NCBI GenBank assembly: GCA_965261795.1
Contig: OZ253476.1
Span: 372,001 to 436,000 of the forward strand
Direction: 5' to 3'
DNA from: CBDCFV01 sp965261795
GTDB lineage: Bacteria > Chloroflexota > Dehalococcoidia > Lucifugimonadales > UBA3495
Length of the DNA stretch: 64,000 nt
The notes under the pieces were generated by a model. That model saw only the letters and a program-made list of their open reading frames with translations, had not been told where the DNA came from and made no database searches. This document shows positions 40,901-49,194 of the stretch, one piece after another. Numbering within the stretch: position 1 is the first letter of the stretch; every line of letters begins with the position of its first letter. Made by a program: the position numbers and the translations under genes.

Positions 40901-41182
40901 GCACCCGGTCAACTGGTTGGAGCTGAGGAACAGGGCCCTCAGGTTGGAGAGGTTGAGCAACTGCGAAGGTATCGCCCCGCTCAACTGGTTGGAGTGGAGG
41001 TACAGATATTGCAAGTTGGAGAGGTTGCCCAACTGCGAAGGAATCTTCCCGCTCAACTGGTTGTACCAGAGGCTCAGCCTCGTCAGGTTGGAGAGGTTGC
41101 CCAACTGCGAAGGTATCGCCCCGCTCAACTGGTTGGAGACGAGTCTCAGGCTGGTGACCCGTCCGCTGCTGTCGGTGCGCAC
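37925..41182 (-). CDS. Giant surface protein: leucine-rich repeats, cadherin-like and PKD-like domains
   Basis: 1085 residues from the first ATG-equivalent start in this frame. Order: LRRs spaced 24 residues (LSGAIPSQLGNLSNLTRLSL, four units, residues 10-100); a cadherin-like domain (FEVTRSLAENSPPG ... LTYSLSGNDAGSF); two Ig-like repeats (VQVGNTLTVDTSGIADANGL, twice); two more cadherin-like domains; PKD-like domains with AGPDLTGAPGAGVTLQG; and a C-terminal beta domain. It is probably exported and used in adhesion. The LRR cap (ALVALYNATSGARWSKNTNW) lies upstream in the same frame, and the signal peptide is in another frame (see 41238-41417), so a one-base indel near 41312 separates them. Confidence 0.82.
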   Translation of the reverse strand: MRTDSSGRVTSLRLVSNQLSGAIPSQLGNLSNLTRLSLWYNQLSGKIPSQLGNLSNLQYLYLHSNQLSGAIPSQLLNLSNLRALFLSSNQLTGCIPAGFRYFPLTSHDFDELGLPFCDANAPPINAPPIFEVTRSLAENSPPGTNVGAPVAATDPNGNSLTYSLSGNDAGSFEIDAATGQLTTKAGVTYAYETKPSYSVTVTASDGNSGAAAVNVTIQLTAEDETQAPNTAATGAPVIIGTVQVGNTLTVDTSGIADANGLTNVSYSYGWESDGGREIYVVPDPTRFELGPSDVNKRIQVWVTFTDDAGYSEWLTSAATDPVAEAQAPNTPATGAPAITGTVQVGNTLTVDTSGIADANGLTNVSYSYQWLSSRDAAISGAVNSTYQLQPSDANKAIKVRVSFTDDTGYEETLTSAATDPVAAAPPANNAPAFDEGDSATRSLAENSGAGTSVGLPVAATDQDGDTLSYDLRGDDAGFFDLDGSTGQITTRIGVSYDYEAKSTYALTVAAFDGNGGSASISVTISLTDVDETLPEVTLTATAGPDLTGAPGAGVTLQGRGSTNPYGKWYQMAHAWTQLSGPTVTLDNSTHGEPSFTVPDDAADGTTLEFQLTVTDKEGESDSDTMVVTVAAPELVRPTACAGPDLAGAPGERVTLQGTCSANPYGRWHQMAHQWTQLSGLPVTLTHPKTSQPASKFADPSFTIPADAAGGATLEFQLTVTDKEGQPDSDTMVVTVTGAEPENTPPTAAIDAAQVTTAEVGEMVALQGVGGDAETAAESLTFAWSQVGGTPQASIAGASAATANFTAPDVTEETELTFRLTVTDEGGLSATAETTIAISPPPEPEPNRAPAFDANIDTVLTVAENSAAGVNVGAAITATDQDGDTLTYSLSGADAGSFEIDAATGQVTTIDGVTYDYETRSTYSVAVEVSDGNGGAATVAVTVSLTDVNETPSVTSCFTNLDELTTAAEFSGAWDDPDCRAHHQDSSARYIHFTLSEETEVSITLTPESGGALFVSKDTPKNGWGTPPGGTYEDRRSIRRGNGKLVHDGAHTGLNSVTLTLAAGEYTVEAAGSGGTFTLSIKPEEG

Positions 41183-41237
41183 GCCGTACCAGTCGCCGAT
41201 GGGGGCCTCGGTCAGCCAGTTGGTGTTTTTTGACCAT

Positions 41238-41417
41238 CTAGCCCCGCTGGTGGCGTTGTAGAGCGCGACCAGCGCTGCCCGGTCGCCGGCTACGCTGCCT
41301 GCGGACGCCGGGGGTGGGGGTAGCGCCGTACACTTCGGTCTCGAACAACGCCAGTGGTATGATCAGGGCGATCAGCCCGGCGACTGCCAACAATCCAAAC
41401 CTGCTTTTGCTCAGCAT
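41238..41417 (-). CDS. Signal-peptide ORF, out of frame with the LRR/cadherin protein
   Basis: ATG at 41417 after a GGAGAT ribosome binding site. MLSKSRFGLLAVAGLIALII then PLALFETEVYGA is a clear signal peptide. The frame runs on as nonsense to a stop at 41238, whereas the mature protein begins in another frame with DRAALVALYNATSG. The break is at a CCCCCACCCCC run near 41312, which would allow slippage, phase variation or a sequencing indel. Confidence 0.7.
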   Translation of the reverse strand: MLSKSRFGLLAVAGLIALIIPLALFETEVYGATPTPGVRRQRSRRPGSAGRALQRHQRG

Positions 41418-41479
41418 TGGGCATCTCCACGACTTGGGTTAGATTCGTCTGAGCACTGCCTGCCCTACCCTCTTCACGA

Positions 41480-41645
41480 GGGCTGACAGGGGTATGTATG
41501 GGGTTTTCAGGCAGTGGTATGGCGGGTGACCTCCAGGTTGGGCTTGGGTTCAGGCCAGGGTTCGGGCAGCAGCCAGACCCGGCTCCAGAGTCGGCCCCGG
41601 AGCAACAACCGCCGCTGGTTGACACACTGTCTTCGGTATCCACAG
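41480..41645 (-). pseudogene. IS4-family transposase 3' remnant with terminal repeat
   Basis: It starts with the IS terminal repeat GGGCTGACAGGGGTATGTAT and encodes on the minus strand RLWSRVWLLPEPWPEPKPNL then EVTRHTTA and a stop. This closely matches the C-terminus of the transposase at 51342-52613. The rest of the IS is missing. Confidence 0.75.
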
Positions 41646-41880
41646 CCGCCAGGTAAGGGACATACGGAACTCTCCCAACGATTGGGCCAATCGCATCACA
41701 TTATACACAATACCCAAGCCATATAAGATTGCCCTGGTATAAGCCTGCGGTGTATGAGCCTCCGGTTGCCATCAGGTTTTATAGTATTCGTGCAAGCTTC
41801 CATAATTGACCCGGTTGCCTCGATTCAAGACCTGTCTTCCGAAATGGGCGTGAAGCGATTGCCGGGTCTTACCCGTTCTT
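41646..41880. other. Intergenic, no gene recognised
   Basis: A/T-richer stretch with no credible ORF. It separates the IS remnant from the regulator pseudogene. Confidence 0.4.
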
Positions 41881-41905
41881 ATGCCGTTCTTACGGAGGTG
41901 GGGGG

Positions 41906-42305
41906 TTGAACAACCCCGAAGATTTGCAGCCCGAAGATTTGCAGCCCGAAGATTTGCAGCCCGAAGATTTGCAGCCCGAAGATTTGCAGCCCGAAGATTT
42001 GCAGAAGGAGATAGAGGCCCTGCGGGACCGCCACTCACCGGAGTCCTCGCCCATCAGGGTAAGCGCCGCTGGGCGCCATCGAGTACCGGATGCTGGCCGA
42101 ACTCGCGGCCAACGCGGGGCGGGTGTTGACCTACGGGCACCTGCTGCTAAGGGTCTGGGGGCCGGAGAACAACGGCGACGCGCGGCCCATGCAGACCGTC
42201 GTCAGCGCCCTGCGCCGCAAGCTGGGGGGGCGGCGGCGGCGCGGTCCTGCCCAGGTACAATATTCACCGAGCCAAGGGCAGGGTACTGGATGGCGGAGGG
42301 GATAG
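41906..42305 (+). pseudogene. Winged-helix (OmpR/PhoB C-terminal type) regulator remnant with EDLQP repeats
   Basis: A TTG start gives NNP followed by six EDLQP units and KEIEALRDRHSPESS. The winged helix then continues in another frame (YRMLAELAANAGRVLTYGHL ... VVSALRRKLG) and its end, IFTEPRAGYWMAEG, in a third. Two frameshifts make a functional protein unlikely. Confidence 0.6.
41915..42004 (+). repeat. Six tandem 15-bp repeats
   Basis: The unit CCCGAAGATTTGCAG is repeated exactly six times and encodes EDLQP in frame. Confidence 0.95.
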
Positions 42306-43013
42306 GCCGGAGGCGGAGAGGCAATGACTGGGCTGCGCGGCGGTGGTCCCCATGCCGATCGCCGACCACTTGAGGAAGGCCGAGCGCAGCCTCACGGGCG
42401 CCACCCGCGCCTGGTACTCGGTGTCTGCGTCCAGGCCATCTATGACGGCGGTGAGGGCCAGGACGTCCTGGGGCCCGTCGACCCATGCCGGCGTGTCGAC
42501 GTCCACCACGCCGGCGGCCAGGCGGTACTGCACGTTGTAGCCGCTGAAGGCATCCGCCGCGGTGTTCGGCGGCACAGCCCAGGTGGTCCTCAGTGCGCCG
42601 GACCCCTCCGCGGCGACCGTCGGAGCGAGCTGCGGCTCGATCGTGTCGTCGTCCGTTATGCGCAGCAGCATCCTAACTTTGTTCCCGAGCGTGGCATCGG
42701 CGCCCTGCGGAATGGAGAGCGCGATATAGACGATCTCCTCGTCGCTTTCGTCGATGTCATCGTTCACGAGTGTGAAGTTGAACGATCGATATCTGAGAGT
42801 GTCCTGTCCGGGCACGTGCGGGGGGAAGGCAAGCGTGCCCGATGACGTCGTAAAGTCGGCGCCTTCCATCGCGCGGACTCCCCTGTTGGGAGGCACGTCG
42901 GGCACGGTCGCCCAGTTCACGCTCACGCCGCTCTTGTATTGCACAGTCGGGGTCATTACCACATTGACAACGATTTTCGGAAAGGACTCTACGGAGCGAC
43001 CGTCTGTCTCTAG
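42264..43013 (-). pseudogene. C-terminal part of a Calx-beta/Fn3 surface protein, cut off by IS5
   Basis: Encodes the end of a Calx-beta repeat (LRYRSFNFTLVNDDIDESDE, then LLRITDDDT) and an Fn3 domain (APTVAAEGSGALRTTWAVPP, then YNVQYRLAAG). It continues the gene whose upstream part lies at 43895-45440 on the other side of the IS5 element. Confidence 0.7.
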
Positions 43014-43022
43014 GTAGTGTCG

Positions 43023-43397
43023 TCAAATCAACTTGGTCCAAATCACCATCGCCCGAATCTGGCAGATGGCCAGGTAAGAAATGGAGTTCTTGGCGTACCG
43101 GGTTGCCACTCCCCGCCACTGCTTGAAGTCCAGGAAGCCGTTTCCCACCAGATGCCGCAGCTTGTACAGCGCCCGGTCATACTCCCGCTTTTCCCGCCGG
43201 TTGCTCTTGGACGGTATCACCGGATTCATTCCCCGTTCCGTGGCTGTGTCTATGATTTCATTGGTGTCATAGGCCTTGTCTGCCAGAAGATGCTCCGCCG
43301 CGATACCCTCAATCAAGGGCAGCGCTTGGGAGCAGTCGGCCACCGTGCCTCCGGTGACTATCACTTTTACCGGCATTCCGTGGGCATCCACCGCCAA
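43023..43397 (-). CDS. IS5 transposase, orfB
   Basis: C-terminal half of the DDE transposase: AVDAHGMPVKVIVTGG, LLADKAYDTNEI with the second Asp, then REKREYDRALYKLRHLVGNG. It is read by a -1 shift from orfA at AAAAGGGGG (KGG becomes GGLNSKLHLAVD). Confidence 0.8.
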   Translation of the reverse strand: MAVDAHGMPVKVIVTGGTVADCSQALPLIEGIAAEHLLADKAYDTNEIIDTATERGMNPVIPSKSNRREKREYDRALYKLRHLVGNGFLDFKQWRGVATRYAKNSISYLAICQIRAMVIWTKLI

Positions 43398-43411
43398 GTG
43401 CAGCTTACTGT

Positions 43412-43828
43412 TCAGCCCCCTTTTGTGCGGGCAATGGCTTGATTGCCGCCCCGGGCGCCGGCGCTGTGGGGATGGACCTTGATGTAACTGGCGTCAATCA
43501 TCATCCACTCGAAATCGGGATCGTCAATCATAGCGTCCAGCAGCTTGGCCCATACGCCCCGGTCCCGCCAGCGGCAGAAGCCTTTAGCCCCCCGGCTTGA
43601 CCGGGGGGGCCGGTGGGTGTTCTTCCAGTCCCCGTAGTCCGGTGGCAGGTCCCGCCAGGGAGCGCCGGTGCGCAGAATCCAGAACACAGCATTGAGAAAG
43701 AGGCGGTTATCGTAAGCGGGCCGGCCCGTCTTGCCCTTGCCGCCGGGGAGAAGAGGCCCCAAGATTTCCCATACCTGGTCTGAAATGTCATGACGGCGGT
43801 GCGCTGGTACTGCCATTGCTGCTGGCAT
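43412..43828 (-). CDS. IS5 transposase, orfA
   Basis: N-terminal DUF4096-type domain (MAVPAHRRHDISDQVWEILG, GAPWRDLPPDYGDWKNTH) up to the first catalytic Asp (WMMIDASYIK), ending ARGGNQAIARTKGG. A palindrome-derived insert PPRSSRGAKG sits in frame at THR/FCRW. Confidence 0.8.
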   Translation of the reverse strand: MPAAMAVPAHRRHDISDQVWEILGPLLPGGKGKTGRPAYDNRLFLNAVFWILRTGAPWRDLPPDYGDWKNTHRPPRSSRGAKGFCRWRDRGVWAKLLDAMIDDPDFEWMMIDASYIKVHPHSAGARGGNQAIARTKGG

Positions 43829-43894
43829 AGCCCAATCCTACTACACTGATTGCAATGTCAGCTTATCACCTCACTCCCACTTTGACGACACCCC

Positions 43895-45440
43895 TTAGGA
43901 ACTCGATAGAGGGCGGGGCGTCGTCGTCCGTGACCGTGGCGGTGGCGGCGCTGCCAACGTCGTATCCCGAGGCCGGTGGTCACCGTTAGCGTGACGGAAC
44001 CGTCGTACTCGTCCGCTTCGTCGTTCGTGGTCGGGACGGTGTCTGCAACCGACGTTTGGCCGGCCAAGATGGTCACGACGATGTCGGCGGACCTTCCGTT
44101 GCCGCACGCGACGGTGGCGCAGTTGGCCTTGACGACCCGCTGCAGGTTCACCGGCAGGTTGGAGGAGGGCGCGAAACTGGCGGTGATGGTGAACTGCGCG
44201 TCGAGGCCCTCGATGACCGAGAGCCGGTCCGCGGTGACGGTGACGTCCGGGGGGCAGCGCGCCCCTGCAGGCCGAATTCCTGCCAGGTGGACGTGCCGTC
44301 GTTGTTGCGGTCGGCCTTGAGCGCAGGGTACTGGTTGCTCCCGCCGAGTCCCAGGGCTGGTCGTTCCCGACGTGGCCGTCAATGTTCACGTTCCAGAGGC
44401 CGTAGATGCCGCCGTAGCCCGTGGCGTTCTGCAGGTCGAAGGTGGTCTTGGAGTAGGGGGCGCTAGTCACCTGATGGATGTCCGAATTGTAATAGACAGC
44501 TACCAGGTCGGCGCCGCTCTCGGTCGCGCCCACCACTCCGTGGACAAACCCTCCGGAGCCGGATACCGTGCCCAGCGCATAGGCGTTTTGCACCCCGCCG
44601 TCATTGTTGCCGACCAGTCCGCCCACTTGCGTTGTTCCATCCACGGCGACGTTGGTCCAGGAAGCTGCGACCTGGCCCTTGGCGCTGCCCACCAGCCCGC
44701 CGGTCTGACCGGCGCCGGTCACCGAGCCGCTGCCGACGTAGCTCGCGGCCACGCGGGTATTGGCGCCTTGCATAAAGCCCACCAGCGCGCCGACGTCATT
44801 GAGGGTGGTGGTCACGTCGACGTTCAGCAGTCCCACGTGATGCACGAAGCCCGAGCCGCCGAGTACGCCGAACAGCCCCACCTGGGCTGTGCTACGGTCG
44901 ATGAACAGGTTGGAGATGGTGTGGCCGTTGCCGCTGAATTCGGCCTGAAACGGAAGACGGACACTGGAGCTGCCCTGGCCGATGGGGTTCCACCCCACGC
45001 CGCCGTTCCAGTAGGTGTCGCCGGCGATGTCCGTTCGCCCGTCATTGTTGGTGTCGAAGTCCAGGTCGGCGACCAGCTCATAGCCGTCGCACGTTGTCGC
45101 GCAGCCCATGTTCGCCACTGCTCTGGGGAAGGCGGCGGCGTATTTGACAGTGTCAGCCGCGATGACGACGCCGTTGGCGTCCAGGTCCCAGCGGACGGCG
45201 TTCAGCTGCGCCAGGTTGCTGATCTCGATCCAGTTGTCGTCGTCGGTGTCGTCGTCCACCAGCTTTGCAATGCTGACCTCATAGGTTTGGCCGGCGGTCA
45301 GGGCTGGGAATCCCCCCCAAGGGTGTAGCGCGTATTCACATTGGTGGTCATCGGATAGTGGGTGTCGCCCACGTACACCACAAAGGCAGTCTGATTTTGC
45401 AACTGCCCTCCACTGCTGCTGAGGAAGAGCGTTCCCGCTC
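43895..45440 (-). pseudogene. GLUG-motif/Calx-beta surface protein, upstream part, frameshifted
   Basis: GLUG repeats are clear (NVDVTTTLNDVGALVGFMQG; TGGLVGSAKGQVAASWTNV; VGGLVGNNDGGVQNAYALGT). After DQPWD near 44355 the frame changes (NQYPALKADRNNDG) and changes again to a Calx-beta segment (VTVTADRLSVIEGLDAQFTI). The 5' end is cut by the MITE at 45448; just before it lies a half repeat like those of the 606-residue protein (FVVYVGDTHYPMTTNVNTRY). IS5 splits it from 42264-43013. Confidence 0.72.
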
Positions 45441-45447
45441 CCCCCCC

Positions 45448-45646
45448 GCTGACAAGGGTATGTATTTCATTTGGGACTTTACGCAGTTGAACGTGAGACC
45501 GCATAGTAGGGTAGGCTTGCTCAAATACAACACCGCTCCCAAATGCTCACTATCGGGCCCATTCCGTCATTCCGGCGTAGGCCGGAATCCAGGGGCGGTG
45601 GGGCCGGTTCGTAGCTATAATCTCAATTTTACATACCCTTGTCAGC
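45448..45646 (+). mobile_element. MITE A with IS4-type terminal repeats
   Basis: 199 bp bounded by GCTGACAAGGGTATGTA and its reverse complement, flanked on both sides by C-runs. The interior includes a TTCCGGC...GCCGGAA palindrome. The ends differ by one base in 17 from those of the IS4 element at 51251, its probable transposase source. Inverted copy: MITE B at 47455. Confidence 0.8.
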
Positions 45647-47420
45647 CCCCCCCCCCGCCACTCATGAGCGCACGGACGGTGCGCGTGGCCCCTTCATAGG
45701 TGAATTGCGTCGGCTTGGCCAGCGACCCGAAGCTACTCGGGTCACAGACTGGGAGGTCCCCGCAATAGCCAACCCCATTGGCGCTGTTATACACTCCCGC
45801 GGCGGCCGTGAGCGAGCCCCTCCAGAGCGTCCCGGGGCGCGCCGGCGTGAAGTCGACCAGCGAGACGGCGACCGACTGGCCGTTGGACCAGTTCAGGCCG
45901 TGATCCGTGAAGTAGTACCCCCTTAAAGCGCTACTGTAGCCGGTCGAGCCGTCGAACTCGAAAGACCGACTGCCCAGCGTCAGCCTGAACATCCCTGCGC
46001 CAAGGGAAGAACGACCCCCACCCTTTAGGAAAACCAGTTGCAATCGGTTAGGGGTAGGTGGGGGTCCGCCATAGGTCAATACAATAACCCGGTACGTGCT
46101 TCCGTTGAACACGAACTCGTCGGAAGCGACGGAGCCTCCGACGCCGGAATAGCCGATATAACCTGAACCCACCCCGACCGTCATCGTGGTCGCCCAGAGC
46201 GTCGTCTCGGGCGTGGTATCGGGCGGCGCCGGGGGCGGGATTCTGATGCTGACCGTGTAGGTTTGGCCGGCGGTCAGGACGGGAGTTCCTGTCAAATTAT
46301 ATTCTTCGCCGCCTGCGCCAAACGTTGCCGGATATGCGGTATCGCCCACATACAGCGAAAAGGGAGTCACCTGATCCAGGCACGGGGAGAGCGTCATGAC
46401 GCCACCACCCGACCCTTTAACCAGAAGCTTACTAACGGTGTACTGGACACCCTTATGGGTAAATGCTGCCGGATTCAGCGACCCGAAATGTCCAGTATTA
46501 CATCTCCCGCCCGTACAATAGCCGGTCGCAGCGACCCCCTCTAACGGTCCTGAGCCGGCGGTGAGCGTGGCCATCCAGAGCGTCCCCTCGGGGGGCGGCG
46601 TTCTGATGCTGACCGTGTAGGACTGGCCGCTGGTCAGGGCGATGCTTCCGGTCACGTGATATTGTTGAGTACCCGAGTTATAGGTTAACGGATATTGGGC
46701 ATCATTCAGATACAGTGTAATGTCGCTCAGCCGCGGCTCCCCGGTGATGATGACCAATTCTCCACTCAGTATCTGTAAGACCTCGTATTGGCTGCCGGCA
46801 TGGGTAAATGTTGTCGCGGTCAGCGACCCGAAGAGGGTCGGGTTACAGAGGCCGCCATCACAATAGCCGGTCGCAGCGCCCCCCTCTAACGTTCCCGAAC
46901 CGGCGACGAGGGTGGCCGTCTCGATCGTCTCGGGGGGCGGGGGCGGGGGTGGCGTCGTTCTGATGCTGACCTGATAGGACTGGCCGCTGGTCAGGGCGGG
47001 AATTCCTGTCAAATGAAGTTCGCCGGTCGACTGACTATACGTTAGCGGATATTTGGTATCGCCCACATACAGATCAAGGGGAGTCGTCACATTCAGATCC
47101 AGGCGTGAGGAGAGCTTCAAGAAGCCGAGGGACGCTGTAACCAGTATCCTTTGAACGGTGTACGGGACAGTGGCATGGGTAAATGTTGGCAGATCCAGCG
47201 ACCCGAAATCACCGGGAAAACAGTCGGTGCCCGTACAATAGCCGGTCGCAGCAGTCCCATCGAACGATCCCGATCCGGCGACGAGCGTGCCCGTCCAGAG
47301 CGTGATCTCGCCCGTCGTCTGGGCGTGGGCGGGTGGCGCCGGCCCGCCGGAGAACAGCGTCGTCCCCACGGCAACGACCGCCAGCGCCAGAACCAGGCCG
47401 GCCAACCGTCGCGGCGTCAT
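45642..47420 (-). CDS. Secreted protein of five repeated ~115-residue domains
   Basis: The start at 47420 is chosen because MTPRRLAGLVLALAVVAVGT opens a signal peptide ending at AHAQ; an upstream start would have to read through a 19-G tract. About five imperfect repeats follow, each with AATGYCxGxxCxxxxFGSL (a conserved Cys pair) and a second half LYVGDTxYPxT...LTGxPxLTxGQxYxVSIR. The C-terminus, MSGGGGG, is created by the G-run, and the stop codon is the TGA of MITE A. It is probably an exported surface protein of unknown role. It is flanked by inverted MITEs. Confidence 0.72.
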   Translation of the reverse strand: MTPRRLAGLVLALAVVAVGTTLFSGGPAPPAHAQTTGEITLWTGTLVAGSGSFDGTAATGYCTGTDCFPGDFGSLDLPTFTHATVPYTVQRILVTASLGFLKLSSRLDLNVTTPLDLYVGDTKYPLTYSQSTGELHLTGIPALTSGQSYQVSIRTTPPPPPPPETIETATLVAGSGTLEGGAATGYCDGGLCNPTLFGSLTATTFTHAGSQYEVLQILSGELVIITGEPRLSDITLYLNDAQYPLTYNSGTQQYHVTGSIALTSGQSYTVSIRTPPPEGTLWMATLTAGSGPLEGVAATGYCTGGRCNTGHFGSLNPAAFTHKGVQYTVSKLLVKGSGGGVMTLSPCLDQVTPFSLYVGDTAYPATFGAGGEEYNLTGTPVLTAGQTYTVSIRIPPPAPPDTTPETTLWATTMTVGVGSGYIGYSGVGGSVASDEFVFNGSTYRVIVLTYGGPPPTPNRLQLVFLKGGGRSSLGAGMFRLTLGSRSFEFDGSTGYSSALRGYYFTDHGLNWSNGQSVAVSLVDFTPARPGTLWRGSLTAAAGVYNSANGVGYCGDLPVCDPSSFGSLAKPTQFTYEGATRTVRALMSGGGGG

Positions 47421-47436
47421 ATTAGAACGCCTGTTC

Positions 47437-47455
47437 GGGGGGGGGGGGGGGGGGG
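47437..47455 (+). repeat. 19-bp poly-G tract between the signal-peptide start and MITE B
   Basis: Nineteen consecutive G lie 16-18 bp upstream of the ATG at 47420 (minus strand). They could change promoter or leader spacing by slippage, or be an assembly weak point. Confidence 0.85.
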
Positions 47456-47709
47456 CTGACAAGGGTATGTAAAATTGAGATTATAGCTACGAACCGGCCC
47501 CACCGCCCCTGGATTCCGGCCTACGCCGGAATGACGGAGTGGGCCCGCCTGGATTCCGGCCTACGCCGGAATGACGGAATGGGCCCGATACGGAATGGGC
47601 CCGATAGTGAGCATTTGGGAGCGGTTTTGTATTTGAGCAAGCCTACCCTACTATGCGGTCTCACGTTCAACTGCGTAAAGTCCCAAATGAAATACATACC
47701 CCTATCAGC
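47455..47709 (-). mobile_element. MITE B, inverted relative of MITE A
   Basis: 255 bp with GCTGACAAGGGTATGTA at 47455 and TACATACCCCTATCAGC at 47693. The interior is MITE A in reverse, with an extra duplication of the TTCCGGCCTACGCCGGAA segment and of GGGCCCGATA. Confidence 0.8.
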
Positions 47710-47786
47710 TTATCAGGGGGGGTAGAATAGCGGACGCGGCTCCGGTGGCGGTTATGCGGGTTACAGGGTTGAACATGATGCTGCGG

Positions 47787-48159
47787 TTACCCCTTTCGTT
47801 CTATAGCGACGCGCCCGCGGTCCTCGACCTCGATGTTCAGGTTGTGGCTATCGAGCAGCCGCATACCTACAAGGGGGGGTGGTGTCGGACATATGGACAT
47901 CCACATGCCGCGGGTGGCCGTCCCACAGAACCGTCACACGGTAGACATCGAAGTTTACCTCGCTGCCATCGGCCAGGAACGCCGGGTTAGTGGTCACGAA
48001 GGGCAATCTCAACGCCAAGGCCAACGATGGCGGCAGCGTCAGATACCCATTGTAGCCGGTGTCGACAACTGCCTCTATCTCCCGGATCTGCCCCGCCGGA
48101 CCCTGCACTGCAAGCCTTACGATGGGTTCGTAGGCGGAGTTCACCACCCCCTCGATCAC
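47787..48159 (-). pseudogene. Clan AA retropepsin-like aspartic protease, cassette copy 1 (frameshifted)
   Basis: Encodes the protease core AVVDTGYNGYLTLPPSLALA with the catalytic DTG. After MSDT the frame is lost at a run of seven G (47873-47879, plus strand); the normal ending, PLVGMRLLDSHNLNIEVEDR, follows in the next frame. Other copies have six or fewer G there. It overlaps its partner's stop by 4 bp. Confidence 0.7.
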
Positions 48160-48470
48160 TGGGCGCTCCGCAGGGACCCGCCACCGAACTTGTACACCGC
48201 CCGATAGCCTACCCGCAAGGACCAGACGTCAATAGCCTCCGATCGCTGCGCCCGCAGGCGGTCTACTGCGTCAAGGAGCTCGTCGCCGATGGCCCAGATT
48301 CCGGTTTCCACGTCAATGGAAACGATCTCTCCGTGGTGGTCGGCTTCGACCTTGCGCCGAATGTCGCGCTCGTAAATCTCGTCGCCCAAGCGGGCCGTCT
48401 CCTCTTTCGGGCGGGTTGGCGCGGCGGGCCTGGGTGATTGCGTGGTCGCCGGCATCTTCGCGTCCATCAT
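48156..48470 (-). CDS. Small partner protein of the retropepsin cassette, copy 1
   Basis: 104 residues. A Pro/Thr-rich N-terminus (TTQSPRPAAPTRPKEET) is followed by ARLGDEIYERDIRRKVEADH, GEIVSIDVETGIWAIGDELL and DVWSLRVGYRAVYKFGGGSL. The same protein occurs four times in this window, each time just upstream of (and overlapping) an aspartic protease gene. I do not recognise a characterised family. The constant pairing suggests a substrate, inhibitor or antitoxin-like partner. Confidence 0.75.
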   Translation of the reverse strand: MMDAKMPATTQSPRPAAPTRPKEETARLGDEIYERDIRRKVEADHHGEIVSIDVETGIWAIGDELLDAVDRLRAQRSEAIDVWSLRVGYRAVYKFGGGSLRSAQ

Positions 48471-48676
48471 GCGCCCCCCTTTCCAAGGCGTGTTCCTACA
48501 TCTTGGATTCTACCTCTTATCGACTTATCGACGGCTTCCTGCAAGCAGAAAAACAAAATGGGCGCACGCCCTGAAACGCAAAAAAGGCCCACCTACATCG
48601 GCAGGCAGGGGGAGGCCGCCGTCGCGTGAGCAGCAACCCCATCGAACGATCCCGATCCGGCGACGGGCGTGCCCGT

Positions 48677-48799
48677 TCAGAGTGTGATCTCGCTCGTCTG
48701 CGCGTGGGCGGGCGGCGGCGGCGCGCCGGAGAACAGCGTCGTCCCCAAGACAACCAGCGCCAGCGCCAGGACCAGGCCGGTCAGCAGTCGCGGCGTCAT
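48677..48799 (-). pseudogene. Truncated paralogue of the secreted repeat protein (signal peptide only)
   Basis: MTPRLLTGLVLALALVVLGT through AHAQTSEITL ends at a TGA where the paralogue has TGG (EITLW); TPVAGSGSFDGVAA continues after the nonsense codon. It has the same upstream sequence (GGCGTTCTAGCATGACGCC) as the other members. Confidence 0.65.
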
Positions 48800-48932
48800 G
48801 CTAGAACGCCTGTTGGGGGGGCCTCATGTAGTTTCACCCGGCCTTTTTGCGGCAGCCATTATGGAACCCGTAGATACCCAGCCGTGGAATGTCCCACAAT
48901 CCATCCGGGAAAGTCAAGTATCTCCGCAGTCT

Positions 48933-49194
48933 GTAACTGTTCAGTCCCTCCGTCATTCCGGCGAAAGCCGGAATCCACGTCGCCTCTCCGGTGTCAATAT
49001 GCTCGCAAGTTGGCGTAAAGGCACGCTTTAGGTCGTAGTCCCTGAGCGTCGGGGTTACGTAGATTCCGGCTTTCGCCGGAAAGACGACATTCCTGAGTAA
49101 CTGTAGCCGTGCCCCCAAACTTCGGGACGACTCATGTGATGACTGACGACGGACCGCGCTTATCGAGGGATTGTCCCGAAGTCTGAACAGTTAC
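48933..49194. mobile_element. IS66-derived MITE, 262 bp
   Basis: GTAACTGTTCAG (48933-48944) and CTGAACAGTTAC (49183-49194) are the outer ends of the IS66 element at 54894. The 8-bp flanks CGCAGTCT and CGCGGTCT match in 7 of 8, as expected for an IS66 target duplication. Inside is an inverted REP pair (TTCCGGC...GCCGGAA). No transposase is present. Confidence 0.75.

Larger units (their letters stand above)
43014..43894 (-). mobile_element. IS5-family (IS427-like) element, copy 1, 881 bp
   Basis: The ends share GTGTCGTCAAA in inverted orientation, flanked by CTAG (43010-43013) and TTAG (43895-43898), a near-perfect 4-bp target duplication. It has the same length as copy 2 (58729-59609). It interrupts the GLUG/Calx-beta surface gene. 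Confidence 0.88.

Noticed and set aside
40205..41233. 342-codon plus-strand ORF opposite the LRR/cadherin gene
   Set aside because: Mirror of the repeats on the other strand; no domain, no ribosome binding site.
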